NCBI GenBank assembly: GCA_016716435.1
Contig: JADJWI010000003.1
Coordinates: 868,001-932,000, forward strand
Source: Acidobacteriota bacterium
GTDB lineage: Bacteria; Acidobacteriota; Blastocatellia; Pyrinomonadales; Pyrinomonadaceae
Length of the DNA: 64,000 bases
Reading direction: 5' to 3'
Shown here: one piece after another, positions 50,564 to 57,605 of the stretch
How positions within the stretch are numbered: the stretch's first letter is position 1
Layout of the letters: every line of letters starts with the position of its first letter
Notes under the pieces: model-generated
Databases searched by the model: none
Told to the model about the DNA's origin: nothing
The model's input: the letters and a program-made list of their open reading frames with translations, nothing else
Translations under genes and position numbers: made by a program

Positions 50564-51088
50564 TTAGTTCAGGTATTTTTTCGGGATCGGGTTTTCCGGG
50601 GTTTCGGCTTCCCAGAAGATTGTCATCACCCACCACCGCTTGCCGTCAAAGAGGAGCTGAAAGCTATTAATGCCGCGCATGAAGGGTTCCTTGTCCGTCT
50701 TGCTGCGGAATGCGGCGTAGGTCGAAAAGACCTGGACAATATTGCCGTAGCGGTCCACCTTCCGGCCGATCTCGCGTTCGTGGAAACCCTGCTTGGCAAA
50801 GACGGGTGAGACCCGTTCGATGTAGCCATCGGGCGTGAACACGGTTGCCCCGGTTACGCCGGTTTGCGGATTTTTGCCGGTCGGGATGAGCCTTGCGTCC
50901 TTGTGAAAGAGCGAGCGGAAGCGGTCCCAATCGCGTTCGACGCCGGCATCGCCGGAGATGACGTCATAAACCGCCTTCATTATCGAATCGATCGACTCGA
51001 CATCGGCGGGCTTTGCTTCTTTGCCCTGAGCAAACATAGAGGTACTGAGAATGAAGATCGTGCTAAGAATGAAAAATGAACGTTTCAT
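50564..51088 (-). CDS. Secreted NTF2-like protein
   Basis: A 174-residue protein with a signal peptide (KRSFFILSTIFILSTSMFAQ). The mature domain has the NTF2/SnoaL-type arrangement (IMKAVYDVISGDAGVERDWD, RFRSLFHKDARLIP, then a beta sheet with FRSKTDKEPFMRGINSFQLL and KRWWVMTIFWEAE). NTF2 folds host many enzymes and binding proteins; no active-site residues are decisive here. The next gene on the same strand is a nuclease, 40 bases upstream on the map but separately started. Confidence 0.7.
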   Translation of the reverse strand: MKRSFFILSTIFILSTSMFAQGKEAKPADVESIDSIMKAVYDVISGDAGVERDWDRFRSLFHKDARLIPTGKNPQTGVTGATVFTPDGYIERVSPVFAKQGFHEREIGRKVDRYGNIVQVFSTYAAFRSKTDKEPFMRGINSFQLLFDGKRWWVMTIFWEAETPENPIPKKYLN

Positions 51089-51128
51089 TCCCATTCTTAC
51101 GAAGGGTCGTTCCGAAAGTTTCAGGGGT

Positions 51129-52004
51129 TCAGGGGTTCTTTACATCGAGCCGTTCCTCAAGATGGGTCTCGAGCTCAACGGGTAAATCGTCAAAGAAGCC
51201 GAGGCCGGTCCGCTGCTCGATCTCCCGAATGGTGGTTCGGTAGGTCTCCCATCGAACTTCTTCGATCCCATCGATATTTGGCATATCGACGGCGATGACC
51301 TGCATTCGGCGGTCGCGGTCGGCGATACTCTTGCCGCTTGGCAGAGCGACGATGATCTTCCAGCAGTTTGTCGGGGCCGTTACTCTTCCCTTGATCCGCT
51401 CCTTCTCGCCGTAGCAGCCGGCGATCTGTTGAACGGTGCCGAGCCGCCTCGCAAGCGCCCGGGCGTGCCGCTCGAGCTTCTCCCACGGGCCCTGATTGAG
51501 ATCTGCCGTCTGCGGGACGATGTTGGTCATCATGAAAGTCTCTTCGTTGAGCTGCGTGTTGGCAAAGCGGTCCGCACTCGGGACGAGATGGCCGCGGTTG
51601 TAGCCGCTGCCTGAATAATCGTAGTAACCGATGCGGCGAAAGCCATCGGGCAGCCGCGGGTCGGGCCTGAAGTCTGGACGCGGGATCGACTTGCCGAGGT
51701 CGCTGCGGGTCGTTTGCCAGGCGACCCAGTTGGCCGTTCCGCGGGTGTTGTTATAAGAAAGAACCGAGCCTTCGCCGACGATCAGGAAGTTATCGCGATC
51801 GCGTTCGTCAGCAGTGGCGTTTGATGGATTTCCGAATGCGGCGTGTGGGCCTGGCGGCAAGGCCGTATCTGCCAAAGCGGTCTGCGGCGGCGTCTCAGCC
51901 GGGCCTTGGGTCACGCTTTTCAACCGCTCGCAGCCCGCAGTCGCAACGGCCAGCAGGGCGATCAGAAATATGGCGGGTTTTCCGAAACGAGCGAGAGGCG
52001 GCAT
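51129..52004 (-). CDS. DNA/RNA non-specific endonuclease, lipoprotein
   Basis: A 291-residue predicted lipoprotein nuclease. The start at 52004 places AIFLIALLAVATAGC at the N-terminus, with the lipobox ATAGC. The beta-beta-alpha-metal nuclease domain has the active-site His in GYNRGHLVPSADR and the metal-binding Asn region in TNIVPQTADLNQGPWEKLE. It is a close paralogue of the nuclease domain at 57605-59299: both share FGNPSNATAD, a S-Y-N stretch and ANWVAW. It is divergent from rlmN with 81 bases between starts. The enzyme should degrade nucleic acids outside the inner membrane. Confidence 0.85.
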   Translation of the reverse strand: MPPLARFGKPAIFLIALLAVATAGCERLKSVTQGPAETPPQTALADTALPPGPHAAFGNPSNATADERDRDNFLIVGEGSVLSYNNTRGTANWVAWQTTRSDLGKSIPRPDFRPDPRLPDGFRRIGYYDYSGSGYNRGHLVPSADRFANTQLNEETFMMTNIVPQTADLNQGPWEKLERHARALARRLGTVQQIAGCYGEKERIKGRVTAPTNCWKIIVALPSGKSIADRDRRMQVIAVDMPNIDGIEEVRWETYRTTIREIEQRTGLGFFDDLPVELETHLEERLDVKNP

Positions 52005-52072
52005 CGTTTTCAAGTTTACCAAACGCGGCGTGCGAGTTCGCCCCGGCGATGCGAACACGTTTGCAAATGCGA

Positions 52073-52078
52073 TAGAAT
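52073..52078 (+). promoter_or_regulatory. -10 box close to the rlmN start
   Basis: TAGAAT ends seven bases before the GTG at 52086, in the divergent gap. Another leaderless candidate. Confidence 0.4.
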
Positions 52079-52085
52079 CAACGGT

Positions 52086-53171
52086 GTGGAAACGCGCCCG
52101 CATCTTGTCGGACTTGGCCGCGATGAACTCACTGAGCTTTTTGCCGGGCTCGGCGAGCCGCGTTACCGTGCAGATCAGGTCTTCCGCGGGCTCTACGAAC
52201 GCCGTCTACGTTCTTTTGACGAAATGACCGACCTGCCCAAGGCTCTTCGGGAGCGGCTTGCGGCAGAGACAGACGTTTCCGTGCTTGAGGTCGAATCGAA
52301 GTTCGTATCGGTAGACGGTACCCGGCGTTACCTTATGCGGACCCGCGATGGCTATCCGGTCGAGACCGTCTTTATCCCGACCGAGAGCCGCGACACGATC
52401 TGCTTCTCGTCGCAATCGGGCTGCCCGCTCAAGTGCGATTTCTGCCTTACAGCAAAGCTCGGACTGCTCAGGAATCTGACCGCCGGTGAGATCATCGAGC
52501 AGATCATCATCGTCCTCAATGACGTTTACGGCATCGGCGGCGAAACACCTCATGGGACCAATCTGGTGGCGATGGGCGAGGGCGAGCCGTTTTTGAATTT
52601 TGAGGAGCTGATAAAGGCGCTCGAGATAATAGCAGACGAAAAGGGGCTGCACATAGTCTCAGGCCGCGTCACGGTCTCGACCGCCGGCATTGTGCCCAAG
52701 ATCCACGAATTTGCAAAGCTCGAACGCCGGCCGAATCTTGCGATCTCGCTCTCGGCGGCAAGCGATACGCTCCGCGACCGGCTGATGCCGATCAACCGAA
52801 AATGGCCGATCGAGGACCTGATGGCGGCGGCTCGCGAATTCGAGAAAACGCTGAAACGCGGCGAAAGATTTACGTTCGAATATGTTCTGCTCGGTGGTGT
52901 GAATGATGCTGACCGGCAGGCCGAGGAGCTCGCCGACCTGATCGAACGGCACGGCCTGCGGAAGGTGAAAATAAACTTGATCCCGCACAACCCGGCCGAG
53001 CAGCTCGACTATCGGCCGTCCGAGCCGGAGCAGGTCCGGCGATTCAAGGAGATACTCGAATGGCGGGGCATTTCGGCATATGTGCGAACCCCGCGGGGCC
53101 GCGACATCTATGCCGCCTGTGGCCAGCTTGCGGCCAAGCACGAGCCGAATCTTGTGCAGATCGGGGCCTGA
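52086..53171 (+). CDS. rlmN: 23S rRNA (adenine(2503)-C(2))-methyltransferase
   Basis: A 361-residue radical SAM enzyme that methylates A2503 of 23S rRNA (and A37 of some tRNAs). The cluster motif is CPLKCDFC (C-x3-C-x2-C). The MGEGEP motif takes the place of the usual GMGEP. The catalytic C-terminal Cys is in IYAACGQLA. The GTG at 52086 (VETRPHLVGLGRDELTELFA) gives the normal length; the frame remains open upstream to 51843, antisense to the nuclease gene, but that extension is not family-like. Confidence 0.93.
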   Translation: METRPHLVGLGRDELTELFAGLGEPRYRADQVFRGLYERRLRSFDEMTDLPKALRERLAAETDVSVLEVESKFVSVDGTRRYLMRTRDGYPVETVFIPTESRDTICFSSQSGCPLKCDFCLTAKLGLLRNLTAGEIIEQIIIVLNDVYGIGGETPHGTNLVAMGEGEPFLNFEELIKALEIIADEKGLHIVSGRVTVSTAGIVPKIHEFAKLERRPNLAISLSAASDTLRDRLMPINRKWPIEDLMAAAREFEKTLKRGERFTFEYVLLGGVNDADRQAEELADLIERHGLRKVKINLIPHNPAEQLDYRPSEPEQVRRFKEILEWRGISAYVRTPRGRDIYAACGQLAAKHEPNLVQIGA

Positions 53172-53205
53172 GGGAATTTTTGTTGGCGTTTTTCGGATAA
53201 GAGAA

Positions 53206-53724
53206 ATGGAGATACTGATCGTCGGTTCAATACTCGTCGCCCTGATGGTTTGGGCCTCGACCAAAATAAAGCGCGATGCCGCGGCGGCCTACGATGAGGA
53301 ATTGATCGAGGGCGAAGGATTTACTTTGACCAAGCCCGCGGGCTTTATTCACATGCTGAACGACGACTCAGGCGTCACTTTTCGGGCAAACAGCAGGGAC
53401 TTTGGCACCGGTGACGCGACAGAGAAGTATCAGGCGACGATAGCGGTCGAACGCCACGAAGGGAGAGAGCTTGATGCCCTCGCCGCTGAGATAAAAGAAT
53501 CCGCGACGGAGGTTTTGAGCGATGAGAAGTTTATTGCCTTGGAGCGGAGGAACGTTCGGCTTGAACTTTCGGCGATCGAAGATGACATTCAGCTTCGGCG
53601 TTTTGTTCGCCTGGCCGAATCAGATGGAGCGATATTCGAGCTTCGTGCGGATGTTCTCGAAGAGATTAGTACGGAGCACGAAAAAGCGATCGAAAACCTG
53701 ATCAGCGGTTTTGACGTAAAATAG
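53206..53724 (+). CDS. Membrane-anchored hypothetical protein
   Basis: A 172-residue protein with an N-terminal hydrophobic segment (EILIVGSILVALMVWAS) and a soluble acidic domain. The domain has a beta-rich part (EGFTLTKPAGFIHMLNDDSG, RANSRDFG) and later helices (ELDALAAEIKESATEVLSDE). The layout resembles lipoprotein-like or DcrB/PsbP-like domains, without a firm match. It lies 34 bases after rlmN. Confidence 0.55.
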   Translation: MEILIVGSILVALMVWASTKIKRDAAAAYDEELIEGEGFTLTKPAGFIHMLNDDSGVTFRANSRDFGTGDATEKYQATIAVERHEGRELDALAAEIKESATEVLSDEKFIALERRNVRLELSAIEDDIQLRRFVRLAESDGAIFELRADVLEEISTEHEKAIENLISGFDVK

Positions 53725-53763
53725 AAACATCCCGCCGCGGGTGGGTGACATCATAGAAAACTT

Positions 53764-54243
53764 ATGCTGAAAACGAAATTTATTGGAACTGCTCTCGCAA
53801 TTATATTTACCGCTTTCGCGGCCGCTGCCGTCAATGCCCAAACGGTCAACGTCGGCGGCTCGATCGGCAATGGGACCGTTGCCCGCGGCGGCTCTGCCCG
53901 CGGGGTGGTCGTGCTGAATATTCCGGGCGGGCTGCATGTTAACTCAAGCCGCCCCAACAGCGAATATGCGATTCCGACGACGGTTCGGCTGACAGCGACA
54001 GGTGGCCGCGTGACCGCTCCGGTCTATCCGCGCGGCAAGAACAAGAGTTTTCAATTCTCTAACGGCGGGACCATCAACATTTACGAAGGCCGCGTTTCGA
54101 TCCCCTTTACGGTTCGCGTTCCGGCGAATTTTCGCGGAAATACGGTGACCGTCCGGGCCGCGGTCCGCTATCAGGCATGCACAGACGACGTCTGCTACCC
54201 GCCGCGAACGCAGAATATTACGCTAACGGCTCGCGTCCGCTGA
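53764..54243 (+). CDS. Secreted DsbD-alpha-like domain protein
   Basis: A 159-residue exported protein. After the signal peptide (KFIGTALAIIFTAFAAAAVN) comes a single beta-sandwich: GGLHVNSSRPNSEYAIPTTV, VYPRGKNKSFQFSNG, INIYEGRVSIPFTV and finally VRYQACTDDVCYPP. The last segment, Y-Q-A-C-x4-C-Y-P-P, is the paired-cysteine site of the DsbD N-terminal (alpha) domain, which passes electrons to periplasmic thiol proteins. The transmembrane and gamma domains of DsbD are absent, so a stand-alone shuttle is inferred. Confidence 0.75.
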   Translation: MLKTKFIGTALAIIFTAFAAAAVNAQTVNVGGSIGNGTVARGGSARGVVVLNIPGGLHVNSSRPNSEYAIPTTVRLTATGGRVTAPVYPRGKNKSFQFSNGGTINIYEGRVSIPFTVRVPANFRGNTVTVRAAVRYQACTDDVCYPPRTQNITLTARVR

Positions 54244-54296
54244 TCATCAGAGCTTCTAGATTAGGACTTTGTCTTAGTGGACTTTGTGCATCCGAT

Positions 54297-54350
54297 CTTT
54301 GCGGACTTTGTGTTTAGAAATATTTAAACACAAAGGCCGCAAAGGTTTTT
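54297..54350 (+). terminator. Terminator-like 20-bp inverted repeat
   Basis: CTTTGCGGACTTTGTGTTTA (54297-54316) pairs with 54325-54344 at 19 of 20 positions, followed by GTTTTT. The gap to 54422 also contains partial repeats of GGACTTTGTG. It probably ends transcripts of the DsbD-alpha-like gene. Confidence 0.65.
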
Positions 54351-54422
54351 CACAATGTACACAGAGGAAGCAAACCGCAGGAACTCTTGAGTATTTCCTG
54401 ACTTTCTTACATATAGATCTGG

Positions 54423-55343
54423 TTACACGTTACGGCCGATGACGGACATCAGGCGTCCCGTTCGGCCGTATTTCTTTTTCTCGACGCGGTAGGAAAAGAA
54501 GAGGTCGGTTTGCTCCATTGTGCAAAGCGATGAGGCGAAGATGTTTTCGGGAGCAAGGCCGGCGGCGATGAGCTGGTCGCGATTTGCCGCGTGTAGGTCG
54601 ATCAATGCGTGGCCCGGCCGGTTCGCCGTGAAATACTTTTCGGCGTCGGCAAAGCTTTCGGTAAATTCCGCGATGACATCCTCGCCGATCTCATAGTTTC
54701 GCCCGCAGGCTGCCGGGCCGATGGCGGCGATCATATCCGCCGGGTTTGCACCGAAGGTCTCCACCATCTTCTCGACCGCTCTTACGACGATAGATTGCAC
54801 CGTTCCGCGCCATCCGGCGTGAACGGCGGCAAAGCTTTTAGTCTGCGGGTCGCCGATCAAGACCGGCACGCAGTCGGCCGTCTTAACCCCGAGGAGAAGC
54901 CCGGGCATGTCGGAAACGAGCGAATCAAAACGATCTTCGGTCGCGGCGGCCGCTTCGGGGCTGTCAACGACTTTCACGCCGTCACCGTGTACCTGCCAAG
55001 CGGTTGCAAGCCGCCGCTCGCCTTCAAACAGCGTGAGGAAACGTCGCCGATTTTCTTCGATATTTTCCGCAAGATCTTCGTCATAGCCGGCAAGATTGAG
55101 GTCGCCGCTGCTGCCATCGCCCCGCATATCTGAGACGCCGCCGAGCCGCGTTGAGAAACCATTGACGAAACCGGCATCCTCAAGCGGGCGGCAAACAAGT
55201 ACTTTTAGCACGCCCTGTTCTCGCCAATAGAAGTCGGAATCGGTTAGAATTCGGCGTTGGGGATCGCGTAGATCAACCTCGTTTGGCGGAGGCATTTCGG
55301 CCTCGCCGCGACCATCGATGATAATCTCAACCGGCTTGGACAT
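54423..55343 (-). CDS. pgeF: Peptidoglycan editing factor PgeF (YfiH family)
   Basis: A 306-residue cytosolic Cu/Zn-fold (DUF152) protein. The metal ligands are in TAWQVHGDGV, VKTADCVPV and AAVHAGWRGT; NGFSTRLGGVS and DLHAANRDQL are also family motifs. In E. coli, PgeF removes wrongly inserted L-Ser-containing precursors from peptidoglycan. The start overlaps the start of the divergent acpS by 26 bases, so transcription of the two genes must interfere at their 5' ends. Confidence 0.9.
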   Translation of the reverse strand: MSKPVEIIIDGRGEAEMPPPNEVDLRDPQRRILTDSDFYWREQGVLKVLVCRPLEDAGFVNGFSTRLGGVSDMRGDGSSGDLNLAGYDEDLAENIEENRRRFLTLFEGERRLATAWQVHGDGVKVVDSPEAAAATEDRFDSLVSDMPGLLLGVKTADCVPVLIGDPQTKSFAAVHAGWRGTVQSIVVRAVEKMVETFGANPADMIAAIGPAACGRNYEIGEDVIAEFTESFADAEKYFTANRPGHALIDLHAANRDQLIAAGLAPENIFASSLCTMEQTDLFFSYRVEKKKYGRTGRLMSVIGRNV

Positions 55344-55707
55344 AATTGAAGTCTATCGCATACGCGAAACGCTCGCCAGAACTCCGCGGTTTGGCGAACG
55401 CGTTTTCACGCCAGCCGAACGCGAGTACTGCGATGCGCGGGGCAAGGCCGCGGCCGCTTCGTATGCGGCGAGATTTGCGGCCAAGGAAGCTTTCCTTAAA
55501 GCACTGAAGACGGGCTGGCGAGGGAAGATCGCTTGGCAAGATATAGAGGTCGTAAATGACGAAAACGGAGCACCTTCGCTCATCTTGAGAGGCGAGGCCG
55601 CCCGATTGTCGGCCGAAGCCGGGGCGGCCCGCATACATCTCTCGCTCTCGCACACGGCCGAATACGCCATCGCCCAAGTTATTCTCGAAGGCGAAGCGAC
55701 GGCCTAG
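55318..55707 (+). CDS. acpS: Holo-[acyl-carrier-protein] synthase
   Basis: A 129-residue phosphopantetheinyl transferase that activates acyl carrier protein. The magnesium-binding Asp is in GLDIIEVYRI (residue 8) and the Glu in AARFAAKEAFLKAL (about residue 57); ILRGEAA and LSLSHTAEYA are the remaining family stretches. It overlaps pgeF by 26 bases at the 5' end and the minus-strand nuclease by four bases at the 3' end. Confidence 0.9.
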   Translation: MIISTGLDIIEVYRIRETLARTPRFGERVFTPAEREYCDARGKAAAASYAARFAAKEAFLKALKTGWRGKIAWQDIEVVNDENGAPSLILRGEAARLSAEAGAARIHLSLSHTAEYAIAQVILEGEATA

Positions 55708-57605
55708 TCAAGCGAAAAATATGCGACGGCAACATCGTGGTCTGAAAAGCCTTCGATCCTTTCACCATCTGCCCGATAGGCCTTCGGGAAATCCGCATTA
55801 ACTCTCAGATAGCCGAAGCCGTTGAGGTGCTTTCGGAGCGGCTGGTTGATGATGATGTGGTCAAGCGACTGGGCGTTTCCGTCAAAGATGTACGAATACT
55901 TCTGGGTGGGCTGAATCAGATCGACGAGGTTGATGAGGTCGCGTTCGATCAGGTCCGGTGACGCAGCCATCACGGCTTCTTTCGGCGTCGGTTTCCCGAC
56001 GAGCGTGCCGATGATATCGACCAGCCCGTCGTTGAACTGAAAGGCATTAAGGTCGCCGGCGATGACGATCCGCTCGTTCGGGTCGGCCTTTTGCCGTTCA
56101 TTGACCCATTTAGCAATGTACTCTGCCTGCAGTGCCCGTTTGGCCCTAACGCGCGGACCGTCGCGTTCATCTGTGATGCCGCGAAGTGACTTGAGGTGAT
56201 TGCTCATCACGGTCACCCGAAACGGCGTCCCGGTCTTTTCATCGCGGATCTCGGCTTCGATGACGAGCGGCGGCCGGTCGTGGAGGATCGCGTCGCTTCT
56301 GCCGCCGGGTTCGCTGAAACGCTCATTCTTACCAAGCTGTTTTGCCGAGCGGACCGTCACGCGGCTACCCTTGACCAGGAACCCGACGTCGATGCTGCGG
56401 CCGTCATTTCCTTCTTCAAGATATGCCTCGTACTTAGGGTCTGGCTGGTCGGCGGCAACGGCACCTGCATTCACCGCCTTTGCAAGCTGGCGGAGCACGT
56501 TCAGGTTCTCGGCCTCGACAACAGCGATGATGTCCGGGCGGCTGGCGAGTTCATTGATCGCCCGCGAAACCTTTTTGACACGTTTCTCAAATGCCTCTTT
56601 CGTTGCGACGTCCTCGCGGATCTTTGGGTCGTCCTCGTCGTCAACAAAGGTCTCGATGTTCATCGCGGCGATCGAGAACTGGCGGTCCGTCGGCGGCGGC
56701 AAAACTATCGGGCGAATGCCGCCGGAAACCGCGGGCGGTGCGGCGGCATCGGTCAGGATCGTGTACCGGCCAAAGCCGTAATACATTACGCCGACAACAT
56801 CTTTGAGTTCCTGCCCGGCCATTACGTTCAGCAGCGGGGAGGAAACTTGCGAGCGCGTATCGATGCGGATCAATTCCAGATTGCCGTCAAAAAGCGGGAT
56901 CTTGGGAAACTCGGTCTTCCATTTATCTCGGTCGGGCGAGGTCAGAAAAAAAAGCGGCTCAAGCCCGGGTTCACGAAAGGGCCGCGGAACACCCTTGAGT
57001 ACGCCGAAAAAAGTCCCGTCCGATTCGATCGTTTCCGTTTTTGCATCGACCCTTCCGCCGGTCGGCGCGACAACCGTCATCGCGGCGACGGCAACACGCA
57101 TTCCTTCAAATTTTTCGAGCTGATCGATCGAGTTGGGTTTGAAGTCTTCCGCCGAGAGCACGATGGGCTTCGGCAGCGGGTTGCCTTTTGCCGTTACGCC
57201 AAAGAAATCGCTGCCTTGCGTATGTGATATCTGCGTTATGGTAAGGCTCGCGGCCTGATTGCCGGGGCGGTATTCCATTACGCGGCCGGAGACGGTAACG
57301 GCATTTCCGGGAACGGCGTCGGCCGGCGGTTCGGCACGTGTGAACACGTGAATACCTTCCGAAGTGTTCGGGTCGTTATCGGCCTGTCCATCAGGCGTTT
57401 GGAGAAAAAAGCCGTTTCGCATGCGGGCGGTAACGATGCCGCTTACCCGAACGGTCTGGTTCTCGAGCGGCGAAATATTGCGGTTGCCCTGGACCGCCGA
57501 GATCGGATATTCGCGTTGTGCGATGGCAGGAAGGCAAAGAAAGCCCGCAACTAGAACGATGCGGGCTGCCCGTAAAATGCTCTTCGGCAAATTATATCTT
57601 TTCAT
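55704..57605 (-). CDS. Secreted endonuclease/exonuclease/phosphatase-family nuclease
   Basis: A 633-residue exported protein of the ExeM/NucH type. A signal peptide (about residues 12-29, ILRAARIVLVAGFLCLPA) is followed by an OB-fold domain (VRVSGIVTARMRNGFFLQTP), a linker and an EEP catalytic domain: IAAMNIETFVDDEDDP, VVEAENLNVLRQLA, NHLKSLRGITDERD, IAGDLNAFQ and DHIIINQPL with a final SDHDVAVAYF. These hold the metal and catalytic residues. Its ATG shares one base with the stop codon of the gene before it (TAATG), so the two nuclease genes form an operon. Confidence 0.9.
   Translation of the reverse strand: MKRYNLPKSILRAARIVLVAGFLCLPAIAQREYPISAVQGNRNISPLENQTVRVSGIVTARMRNGFFLQTPDGQADNDPNTSEGIHVFTRAEPPADAVPGNAVTVSGRVMEYRPGNQAASLTITQISHTQGSDFFGVTAKGNPLPKPIVLSAEDFKPNSIDQLEKFEGMRVAVAAMTVVAPTGGRVDAKTETIESDGTFFGVLKGVPRPFREPGLEPLFFLTSPDRDKWKTEFPKIPLFDGNLELIRIDTRSQVSSPLLNVMAGQELKDVVGVMYYGFGRYTILTDAAAPPAVSGGIRPIVLPPPTDRQFSIAAMNIETFVDDEDDPKIREDVATKEAFEKRVKKVSRAINELASRPDIIAVVEAENLNVLRQLAKAVNAGAVAADQPDPKYEAYLEEGNDGRSIDVGFLVKGSRVTVRSAKQLGKNERFSEPGGRSDAILHDRPPLVIEAEIRDEKTGTPFRVTVMSNHLKSLRGITDERDGPRVRAKRALQAEYIAKWVNERQKADPNERIVIAGDLNAFQFNDGLVDIIGTLVGKPTPKEAVMAASPDLIERDLINLVDLIQPTQKYSYIFDGNAQSLDHIIINQPLRKHLNGFGYLRVNADFPKAYRADGERIEGFSDHDVAVAYFSLD

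Noticed and set aside
51843..52085. N-terminal extension of rlmN by 81 codons
   Set aside because: The extension is antisense to the nuclease gene, Arg-rich, and absent from the usual RlmN length; the GTG at 52086 gives the family N-terminus.
56196..57227. A 343-codon plus-strand frame
   Set aside because: Antisense to the EEP nuclease; composition is Arg/His-rich and no domain is seen.
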